Made by a program: the position numbers and the translations under genes. Of a stretch of 64,000 bases of DNA, positions 57,956 through 64,000 are shown one piece after another (the first letter of the stretch is position 1; each line of letters begins with the position of its first letter). The notes under the pieces were generated by a model. That model had not been told where the DNA came from and did not search any database. It saw nothing but the letters and a program-made list of their open reading frames with translations. Source of the stretch: JANLYQ01 sp031365725 (GTDB taxonomy: Bacteria; Actinomycetota; Actinomycetes; JACCUZ01); assembly GCA_031365725.1 (NCBI GenBank), contig JANLYQ010000117.1, positions 1 to 64,000 on the forward strand, read 5' to 3'.

Positions 57956-59071
57956 ATGGCTGGCACACGCGTTCTCGTCGGTACCCGCAAAGGCGCCTTC
58001 GTCCTCACCTCGGACGAGGCTCGCACCGAGTGGAAGGTCAACGGCCCGCACTTCCCGGGCTGGGAGATCTACCACGTGAAGGGGTCGCCGGTTGCTCCCG
58101 ACCGCCTCTACGCGTCGCAGAGCAGCGGGTGGTTCGGGCAGGTGATCCAGCGCTCCGACGACGGCGGCGCGACCTGGGAGCCGGTCGGCAACGACTTCAC
58201 CTACGACGGGGTCCCCGGCCAGCACCAGTGGTATGACGGGTCGTTGCGGCCGTGGGCCTTCACCCGGGTGTGGCACCTCGAGCCGTCGCTGCACGACGCC
58301 GAGACGGTGTTCGCCGGGGTCGAGGACGCCGCGATGTTCAAGTCGACCGATGGCGGCACCACCTGGGCTGAGCTCTCCGGGCTGCGCCAGCACGACACCG
58401 GCCCGCAGTGGCAGCCCGGCGCGGGCGGCATGTGCCTGCACACGATCATCCAGCACCCCAGCGACCCCGACACGATGTACGTCGCCATCTCGGCAGCCGG
58501 CGCCTTCCGCACCCGGGACGGCGGCGTCACCTGGACACCGATCAACAAGGGCCTGCGGTCCGGGGAGATTCCCGACCAGGACTCCGAGGTCGGCCACTGC
58601 GTGCACCGGCTCGACATGCACCCCTCGCAGCCGGACGTCCTCTACATGCAGAAGCACTGGGACGTCATGCGCAGCAAGGACGGCGGCGACAGCTGGCAGG
58701 AGGTCAGCGGCAACCTGCCCACCGACTTCGGCTTCCCCATCGCCGTGCACGCGCACGAGCCCGAGACGGTCTATGTCGTGCCGATCACCAGCGACTCCCA
58801 CCACTTCCCGCCGGAGGGCAAGCTGAGGGTCTACCGGAGCCGGACCGGCGGCGACGAGTGGGAGGCATTGACCGAGGGCCTCCCGCAGCACGACTGCTAC
58901 GTCAACGTCCTGCGCGACGCGATGGCCGTCGACCAGCACGACTCGTGCGGCATCTACCTGGGCACGACCGGTGGCCAGGTCTATGCCTCGGCCGACTCCG
59001 GTGACACCTGGGCGCCGATCGTGCGGGACCTGCCGGCGGTGCTGTCCGTCGAGGTGCAGACGCTGCGATGA
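57956..59071 (+). CDS. BNR/sialidase-like beta-propeller protein
   Basis: A 371-residue cytoplasmic propeller (no signal peptide). Asp-box motifs SxDGGxTW repeat: SDDGGATWEP, STDGGTTWAE, TRDGGVTWTP, SKDGGDSWQE, SADSGDTWAP. The first strand is VLVGTRKGAFVLTSD. Real sialidases carry an Arg triad and a signal peptide, neither of which is obvious, so binding is more likely than glycan cleavage. The stop overlaps a MoaD-like gene (ATGA); this pair recurs in actinobacteria, which suggests a joint role. Confidence 0.87.
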   Translation: MAGTRVLVGTRKGAFVLTSDEARTEWKVNGPHFPGWEIYHVKGSPVAPDRLYASQSSGWFGQVIQRSDDGGATWEPVGNDFTYDGVPGQHQWYDGSLRPWAFTRVWHLEPSLHDAETVFAGVEDAAMFKSTDGGTTWAELSGLRQHDTGPQWQPGAGGMCLHTIIQHPSDPDTMYVAISAAGAFRTRDGGVTWTPINKGLRSGEIPDQDSEVGHCVHRLDMHPSQPDVLYMQKHWDVMRSKDGGDSWQEVSGNLPTDFGFPIAVHAHEPETVYVVPITSDSHHFPPEGKLRVYRSRTGGDEWEALTEGLPQHDCYVNVLRDAMAVDQHDSCGIYLGTTGGQVYASADSGDTWAPIVRDLPAVLSVEVQTLR

Positions 59072-59382
59072 GCACCGACCTACGGCAGGTGCGGGTCATC
59101 CTGCCCGCGCACCTGCGGGCGATGGCCAAGGTGCAGGGCGAGGTGCACCTCGACGTCGTCGGCGCGGTGACCCAGCGCTCGGTGCTCGACGCCCTCGAGG
59201 CCGAGTTCCCCGTGCTGGGCGGCACGATCCGCGACCGATCAACTGCCCGACGACGCGCGTTCGTTCGGTTCTTCGCCTGCGAGGAGGACCTGTCCCACGA
59301 GGATGTCGACGCCCCGCTGCCGGATCGCGTCGCCGCCGGACAGGAGCCGTTCATGGTGGTCGGAGCGATGGCCGGCGGCTGA
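59068..59382 (+). CDS. MoaD/ThiS-like ubiquitin-fold protein
   Basis: A 104-residue beta-grasp protein ending in Gly-Gly (MVVGAMAGG), the tail that E1-like enzymes adenylate and thiolate. It has the family VLDALEAEFPVLGGTIRD helix. It is coupled to the BNR propeller gene (ATGA). No MoaE, MoeB, ThiG or other sulfur-transfer partner is present in the window, so its acceptor is open. It is longer than MoaD (about 80 residues), with an Arg-rich insertion (RSTARRRAFVRFF). Confidence 0.87.
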   Translation: MSTDLRQVRVILPAHLRAMAKVQGEVHLDVVGAVTQRSVLDALEAEFPVLGGTIRDRSTARRRAFVRFFACEEDLSHEDVDAPLPDRVAAGQEPFMVVGAMAGG

Positions 59383-59386
59383 GACG

Positions 59387-60568
59387 TCAGGTGCAGGAGT
59401 GCGTGCTCACGGGCGACGTGGCTCTGCGGCCGGCGAGCACGGTGCTGCTGACCTCCTCCACTGTCAACGCGTAGCCGGTGCGCGGGTCGTCCAGCGACTT
59501 GGCGAACACCACGCCGTAGACCTCGCCGGTGAGGCTCAGCAGGGGGCCACCGGAGTTGCCGGGGCGTACGTCGGCGTAGAGGGAGAAGACCGACCGCGTC
59601 ACCTGGGTGCGCTGGTAGATGTCCGGCCCCCGCGCCGAGATCGTGTCGCGCACCCGAGCCGGGACGAGCCGATAGTCCCCACCGCCGGGAAAGCCGGCCA
59701 CGACCGCCTGGTCACCGCGCACGCCGCTCGGATCCAGCCGGAGCGGTGGGGAGGTGAGGGTCGGGACATAGAGGATCGCAAGGTCGCGGTGGGAGTCGAA
59801 GAGCACCACTCGTGCCGGCAGCTCAGCCCCGCGACCGCCGACCTGCACGATCGGTCTGCTGACTCCGGCAACGACATGCGCGTTGGTCATCACGTGCTGC
59901 GGGCTGATCACGAAACCACTGCCGTCGAGGGTCTTGCTGCAGGACTGGGCCGTTCCGATGATCTTGACGACGCTGCGGGCATCCCGGCGTACGGCAGGGG
60001 TCCCGGTGATGCCTCGGTCGGGCGGCGAGATCGGCCGGATCCGTTCCGGCGCCAGGGCGCCGAACACCGTCGGCAGCTGGTTGTCGGCCAGCACCCGACG
60101 GAAGGAGGAGAACAGCGTGCGAGCCCGGTCGGGCATGACCAGGTCGACCGCCGTGATGACCTCCGAGTCGCTGATCTGCTTGGACAGCGACAGCAACGGC
60201 CCGGGGCGCAGCGACGAGGCAAGGAACCACACCACGACCAGCATCGACAGCACGCTCACGGCGGCACCGAACCCGGCGTCGAGGGTGCGCGCCGGCTTCC
60301 ACGTGATGCGGGCCCGCATCAGCGTGCCCAGCCAGCCCAGAAGCGCCTGCCCGATGGTCGCAGCGACCAGCACCACACCGACCGCGATCAGCGACTGCAT
60401 CAGTCCCGGCTGCAGCGACGAGACCACCCGCGGCGCCAGGACCAGGCCGGCAACGCCGCCGGTCAGGAAGCCGGCGAAGGCCAGCACTCCTGCCACGAAT
60501 CCCTGCCGCCACCCGGAGAACGCGAACGCCGCCGCGGCCACCAGCAGCACCAGGTCGAGCCCGTTCAC
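59387..60568 (-). CDS. marP: MarP-type membrane serine protease
   Basis: A 393-residue protein. Four membrane helices (CvpA-like, residues 1-125) are followed by a trypsin-like protease domain. The catalytic triad is in TNAHVV (His), HRDLAIL (Asp) and GNSGGP (Ser). Two Cys (AQSCSKT and the C-terminal THSCT) may form the redox-sensitive disulfide known in MarP. Rv3671c of M. tuberculosis protects against acid stress. The start is GTG 60568, overlapping the Nudix stop (GTGA). It is convergent with the MoaD-like gene with 4 bp between. Confidence 0.95.
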   Translation of the reverse strand: MNGLDLVLLVAAAAFAFSGWRQGFVAGVLAFAGFLTGGVAGLVLAPRVVSSLQPGLMQSLIAVGVVLVAATIGQALLGWLGTLMRARITWKPARTLDAGFGAAVSVLSMLVVVWFLASSLRPGPLLSLSKQISDSEVITAVDLVMPDRARTLFSSFRRVLADNQLPTVFGALAPERIRPISPPDRGITGTPAVRRDARSVVKIIGTAQSCSKTLDGSGFVISPQHVMTNAHVVAGVSRPIVQVGGRGAELPARVVLFDSHRDLAILYVPTLTSPPLRLDPSGVRGDQAVVAGFPGGGDYRLVPARVRDTISARGPDIYQRTQVTRSVFSLYADVRPGNSGGPLLSLTGEVYGVVFAKSLDDPRTGYALTVEEVSSTVLAGRRATSPVSTHSCT

Positions 60569-61248
60569 AGCGTCGGCTCCGGCGCGGGAAAGTCGCGGGT
60601 GGCGGACGTGTCCCATGGCTGCTCCCAGCCGGCGAGGCGCAGCAACCGGTCCAGCAGGCCGGCGGTGAACCCCCACACCAGCAGCCCGGCCACCTCGAAG
60701 GCCGCGCCGACGTAGCCTGACGGGTGCCGCAACCGAAACCGGTGCGCCGGCTCGAGCAGCTCGGCCAGCGGCACCCGGTGCACCGAGGCCACCTCTCGCG
60801 GGTCGACCACGGACACTGCCGACGGCTCGCGCCACCACCCCAGCACCGGCGTCACGACAAAGCCGCTCGGCGGTAGGAACAGCGCCGGCAGGCTGCCCAG
60901 CACGCGCACGCCGGCCGGGTCCACCCCCGTCTCCTCCTGCGCCTCGCGCAGAGCAGCCGCAACCGCGTCAGCATCACCAGGGTCGAGCGCGCCGCCCGGG
61001 AAGGCCACCTGACCCGCGTGGCTGCGCATGTCGTGGGCACGTTCGATCAGCAGGACGTCGCCCAGAGCCGCACCGCCCCCGCCGAACAACATCAGTACCG
61101 CCGACTCACGGCCGCCTTCGGCCGGCGGCAGGAAGCTGCTCAGCGTCTCGGCCCGCACCTGACCCGCTGCCTCGGCCAACGGCCGCAACCACCCCGGGAC
61201 GTCGTCGTACGGCGGTCGGCCGAAGGCCAGCCCACCCGCTGCCGTCAC
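60565..61248 (-). CDS. CoA pyrophosphatase-type Nudix hydrolase
   Basis: The 227-residue protein carries a complete Nudix box, GGALDPGDADAVAAALREAQEETGVD. The UPF0035-like motif just before it (MRSHAGQVAFPGG) marks the NudL/CoA-diphosphatase group, which splits CoA and its esters. The start is GTG 61248, overlapping the TlpA stop (GTGA). Homologue of Rv3672c in the nth-tlpA-nudix-marP cluster. Confidence 0.93.
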   Translation of the reverse strand: MTAAGGLAFGRPPYDDVPGWLRPLAEAAGQVRAETLSSFLPPAEGGRESAVLMLFGGGGAALGDVLLIERAHDMRSHAGQVAFPGGALDPGDADAVAAALREAQEETGVDPAGVRVLGSLPALFLPPSGFVVTPVLGWWREPSAVSVVDPREVASVHRVPLAELLEPAHRFRLRHPSGYVGAAFEVAGLLVWGFTAGLLDRLLRLAGWEQPWDTSATRDFPAPEPTL

Positions 61249-61883
61249 AGCGTCACGCCGAGATAGCGCGTCACCAGGTCCGCGAGCTCGGCATCGGACC
61301 TCACCGCACCCACGAGGTGGCCCCGCACCCGCCCGGCCGCGTCCACGAAGAACATCTGCGGGGGAGCCGTGGCCTTGAGCGCCAGCACCGTCTTGTCCCC
61401 ATCGGCGTCCTGCACCGACGGATACGGCACACCGAAGTCGGCCGCCGACTGGCGCCCGTAGGCCGCCGGCGCCTTGTAGTGCACGCCGAAGAACCGCACC
61501 CGGTCTCCCGCCTTGGCCATCCCGCGCGCCACGATCGGCATCTCCTCGGCGCAGATCGTGCACCACGCCGCCCACACCTCGAGGACCGTGGGTGTGCCGC
61601 GCAGGTCGGCCAGGCTCACCGCTGGCCCGTCCCCGAGGCATGGCAGCCGAAGGTCCGGCAACCCGCCGGCCACGACCCTCTGGTGCGGCAGCGAGGGGCA
61701 GGCCGGCAGGACGTAGGCCGTGGCCGCGCGGGACATCGCCGGGTTGTCAGAAGCAGCACCAGAACCAGCACCAGGACCGGCGCCACTCGAGCCCGACCCC
61801 GAGCTCGACGTGCAGCCCGCCACCAGCAGCCCGACCGCCATCCCGGCCGCCACCAGCCGCGCTCCCCGCATGCCCACCCTCAT
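61245..61883 (-). CDS. TlpA-like thioredoxin-fold lipoprotein
   Basis: A 212-residue protein with a lipoprotein signal (lipobox LLVAGC), a Ser/Gly/Ala linker and a thioredoxin fold. The active site reads WAAWCTICAEEMP (CxxC), and the cis-Pro region is APPQMFF. It probably reduces or transfers disulfides outside the cell, as expected for Rv3673c. It overlaps nth (ATGA) and the Nudix gene (GTGA). Confidence 0.93.
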   Translation of the reverse strand: MRVGMRGARLVAAGMAVGLLVAGCTSSSGSGSSGAGPGAGSGAASDNPAMSRAATAYVLPACPSLPHQRVVAGGLPDLRLPCLGDGPAVSLADLRGTPTVLEVWAAWCTICAEEMPIVARGMAKAGDRVRFFGVHYKAPAAYGRQSAADFGVPYPSVQDADGDKTVLALKATAPPQMFFVDAAGRVRGHLVGAVRSDAELADLVTRYLGVTL

Positions 61884-62617
61884 GCCGACGTCGCCACCTG
61901 GTCAGGGGTCTTGACCAGCCGGGCCGCCTTCACCGGGTCGATCTCCCCCTCGCCGTACGCCGGGCACAGCCGGGCCACCGGGCAGGCCCCGCAGGCCGGG
62001 CGCCGGGCATGACACAGGCGCCGGCCATGGAAGATCAGCCGGTGGCTGAGCATGGTCCAGTCCCGCCGCGGGAACAACGCCGCCACCTCGGTCTCGACCT
62101 TGACCGGGTCGGTCTCCTCCGTCCAGCCGAAGCGCCGGGCAAGCCGGCCGAAGTGCGTGTCGACAGTGATGCCGGGCACCCCGAAAGCGTTGCCCAGCAC
62201 CACGTTCGCCGTCTTGCGCCCGACCCCGGGCAGCGTCACGAGGTCGACCAGCCGGCCTGGCACCTCACCGTCGAAGCGCTCGACCAGCGCCTGCCCCAGC
62301 CCGATCAGGGAGTTGGTCTTGGCCCGGAAGAACCCGGTCGAGGTGATCATCGTCTCGAGCTCGGAGCGGTCCGCGCCGGCATAGTCCGCCGCGGTGCGGA
62401 ACCGCGCGAACAGCGCCGGGGTGACCATGTTGACCCGCGCGTCGGTGCACTGCGCGGAGAGGATGGTGGCCACCACCAGCTCCAGCGGTGTGCTGAAGTC
62501 GAGCTCGCAGTGGGCGTCGGGATAGGTCTCTGCCAGCGTCCGGTCGATCTTGCGGGCCCGCCGGGTGCGGGTGACCGGGGACTCCGGCAAACCCGGTGTG
62601 TCCCGCGAGCTGCCCAC
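61880..62617 (-). CDS. nth: endonuclease III
   Basis: A 245-residue DNA glycosylase/AP lyase for oxidised pyrimidines. The helix-hairpin-helix LPGVGRKTANVVL carries the catalytic Lys, and the catalytic Asp is in VDTHFGRLARR. The C-terminal iron-sulfur loop has the exact C-x6-C-x2-C-x5-C spacing (CHARRPACGACPVARLC). The start is GTG 62617, with TAGGCT 7 bases upstream (leaderless). It heads the nth-tlpA-nudix-marP operon. Confidence 0.96.
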   Translation of the reverse strand: MGSSRDTPGLPESPVTRTRRARKIDRTLAETYPDAHCELDFSTPLELVVATILSAQCTDARVNMVTPALFARFRTAADYAGADRSELETMITSTGFFRAKTNSLIGLGQALVERFDGEVPGRLVDLVTLPGVGRKTANVVLGNAFGVPGITVDTHFGRLARRFGWTEETDPVKVETEVAALFPRRDWTMLSHRLIFHGRRLCHARRPACGACPVARLCPAYGEGEIDPVKAARLVKTPDQVATSA

Positions 62618-62624
62618 CCACCTG

Positions 62625-62630
62625 AGCCTA
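62625..62630 (-). promoter_or_regulatory. -10 box (TAGGCT) of the nth operon, leaderless start
   Basis: On the minus strand TAGGCT ends 7 bases before the nth GTG; no Shine-Dalgarno is present. Confidence 0.5.
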
Positions 62631-62762
62631 CGGGGCACCCGGACGGTCACACAGCGCGGTCGACCGTACGGGTGACCGGGACTCAAGCCGAACGGAGGAG
62701 CCGACGATCCGACCTGTGACCGGAACCGACACCAGCGCGGCTCCCGGGACGGAGGAAACGAC

Positions 62763-63341
62763 GTGACGACCATCAGCACCGTGACCGGGACCGTGTCGAC
62801 CCTCGGCGTCGGCGAGGGCCCACGGGCGAGCACCGCCGCCACGAGCGGCCGGGCCGCTGCGCGTCGGCCCGCCCAGCGCGTGCCGCACCTGCGCCGCCTG
62901 GACCTCGACGCGCTGCGTACCTACCGCCAGGAGCTCATCACCGAGGAGTCCCGCGTCTCGTACTGGCGCCGGATCCTGCAGGCCCGGTTGGACACCGCCG
63001 CCGGCGTCGCCTCCGGCCGCACCCCCGTCGCGCGACTGCAGTCGGTGCTGACCCAGCACCAGGAGTCCAGCCGCCGGCTGGCCTGCCTCGAGGTGCACGA
63101 CGCCATCGCCACCCCACCGCTGCCCGACCTCGCCGTGCTCTGGGACACCGCGGCCGACCAGGGCGACGATCCCGCGCTGATCGCCCGCCTGACCGCTGCC
63201 GAGGCCGAGCTGTCGGCGTACCGCACAAGCCTGCACGAGCGATTGAACGACGCGACCAGCGAGCTCATCTCGCGCTATCGCGAGCAGCCGGCACTCGCCA
63301 TGTGCGCCCTGCCGCAGCGCCGCGCCACCGTCGTCGCCTGA
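62763..63341 (+). CDS. RsiG-like c-di-GMP-binding anti-sigma factor
   Basis: A 192-residue protein: a disordered N-terminus (1-45), then two long helices likely to form an antiparallel coiled coil. The first helix has the exact RsiG c-di-GMP signature E-x3-S-x2-R-x3-Q-x3-D (in EESRVSYWRRILQARLD). The second has a near copy, E-x3-S-x2-R-x3-H-x3-N (in EAELSAYRTSLHERLN), with Gln changed to His and Asp to Asn. In Streptomyces RsiG binds two c-di-GMP and holds sigma WhiG. The target here is unknown. The start is near the shown GTG/ATG; the gene diverges from nth. Confidence 0.82.
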   Translation: MTTISTVTGTVSTLGVGEGPRASTAATSGRAAARRPAQRVPHLRRLDLDALRTYRQELITEESRVSYWRRILQARLDTAAGVASGRTPVARLQSVLTQHQESSRRLACLEVHDAIATPPLPDLAVLWDTAADQGDDPALIARLTAAEAELSAYRTSLHERLNDATSELISRYREQPALAMCALPQRRATVVA

Positions 63342-63414
63342 GCCGTCCGCGGCCCGCCGGCCCCGGTGCGGCAGACTGGACCCGATCGGGGACCCGTCAA
63401 GGAGGCGGAACGGC

Positions 63415-64000
63415 ATGGGAGTCGACGTGGACAGTGGCACGAGCGAGCACCCGGACGACCCTGGTCCCGTCGCAGGCGTGACCTCGCCGCTGGGCGGGTC
63501 ACCGCTGTTCGCCGCGCTCGACCCGCAGGCCCAGCACGAGCTGCGCGCCCAGATGGCCGAGGTGCGCCTGCCCCGCGGCCGCGCGCTGTTCCGCGAGGGC
63601 GAGCCCGGCGACCGGCTCTACGTCGTCACCGTCGGCAAGGTCAAGCTCGGCCGCAGCGCCGGCGACGGCCGCGAGAACCTCCTCGCCGTCATGGGCCCCG
63701 GCGAGATGTTCGGCGAGCTCTCGTTGTTCGACCCCGGACCGCGTACGGCGACCGCCACGGCTGTCACCGACACCACGCTGATCGGTCTGGGCAACTCCGA
63801 CCTGCAGCCGTGGCTGACCGCGCACACGGAGGTCGCCACCCAGCTGCTGTCCGCGCTGGCCCGACGGCTGCGGCGCACCAACGAGGCCATGGCGGACCTC
63901 GTGTTCAGCGACGTGCCCGGCCGGGTCGCGAAGGCACTGCTCGACCTGGCCCGCCGCTTCGGCGTAGCCACCGAGGACGGGGTGCGCGTCACGCACGACC
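63415..64000 (+). CDS. crp: Crp-type cAMP receptor regulator, N-terminal part
   Basis: The window cuts the gene after 195 codons. A cyclic-nucleotide-binding domain is visible: LFREGEPGDRLYVVTVGKVKLG, then the phosphate-binding cassette region GEMFGELSLFDPGPRTATATA with the Glu and Arg expected for cAMP binding. The linking helix (LQPWLTAHTEVATQLLSALARRLRRTNEAMADL) and the start of the helix-turn-helix domain (VPGRVAKALLDLARRFG) follow. AAGGAGG lies before the ATG at 63415. It corresponds to Rv3676/SCO3571 and closes the conserved nth-crp neighbourhood. Confidence 0.95.
   Translation, partial: MGVDVDSGTSEHPDDPGPVAGVTSPLGGSPLFAALDPQAQHELRAQMAEVRLPRGRALFREGEPGDRLYVVTVGKVKLGRSAGDGRENLLAVMGPGEMFGELSLFDPGPRTATATAVTDTTLIGLGNSDLQPWLTAHTEVATQLLSALARRLRRTNEAMADLVFSDVPGRVAKALLDLARRFGVATEDGVRVTHD

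Overview
This is a 64 kb piece of a high-GC Gram-positive chromosome, almost certainly an actinomycete. The evidence is the strong G/C third-position bias, frequent GTG starts, many ATGA/GTGA stop-start overlaps, and a gene order that follows the conserved actinobacterial block known from Mycobacterium tuberculosis (topA-Rv3646c to crp-Rv3676) and Streptomyces coelicolor (around SCO3540-SCO3571). The genus cannot be fixed from the sequence. The gene set (MFS-thymidylate kinase fusion, LytS/LytTR-ActP module, EfeOB) would suit an Intrasporangiaceae- or Nocardioidaceae-like organism, but that is a guess.

Layout. Positions 1-4440 hold the end of a DUF58 gene, a TgpA-like transglutaminase and a small membrane protein with a cytochrome b. 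Positions 4440-9160 carry a nonsense-mutated gene remnant, an efeO-efeB iron/Dyp-peroxidase pair without efeU, a flippase-like membrane protein and a tRNA-Thr(CGT), with gene-poor stretches between them. Positions 9160-13650 encode a DUF2157 membrane protein, a TAP-family secreted peptidase and glpD. Positions 13650-28060 are the conserved core: holB, MFS-tmk fusion, topA, a methyltransferase, K+-independent hppA, an anti-sigma kinase, bldG and a MrfA-like helicase. Positions 28140-36000 are the Flp/Tad pilus cluster (two TadE-like proteins, DUF4244 pilin, TadC, TadB, TadA, Ssd/CpaE), a likely 6C RNA, a HAD-IB phosphatase, a likely Ms1-type RNA and a degenerate Fic-fold protein. This order matches Rv3654c-Rv3662c.

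Positions 36100-44410 form an acetate/monocarboxylate module: LytS-type histidine kinase, LytTR regulator, two DUF485 plus sodium:solute symporter pairs, and acetyl-CoA synthetase. Positions 44450-54850 are accessory: a Calx-beta secreted protein, a formate/nitrite channel broken by an internal deletion, an oxidoreductase, a cold-shock-like protein, an LLM flavoprotein, a SigE-family sigma factor with a membrane beta-propeller, a lipoprotein, and a tightly coupled CHAD - ParA - CYTH operon. The last of these is the best candidate here for an undescribed system, possibly partition of polyphosphate granules.

Positions 54850-64000 return to the conserved order (holin-like DUF1469, EphE-like hydrolase, MarP protease, CoA-pyrophosphatase Nudix, TlpA-like lipoprotein, nth, crp). 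Two insertions interrupt it: a DUF309/phosphatase/BNR-propeller/MoaD group, and a protein carrying the exact c-di-GMP signature of the anti-sigma factor RsiG. At least nine genes have a TANNNT-type -10 box 6-7 nt before the start codon and no Shine-Dalgarno sequence, so leaderless transcription appears common in this genome.
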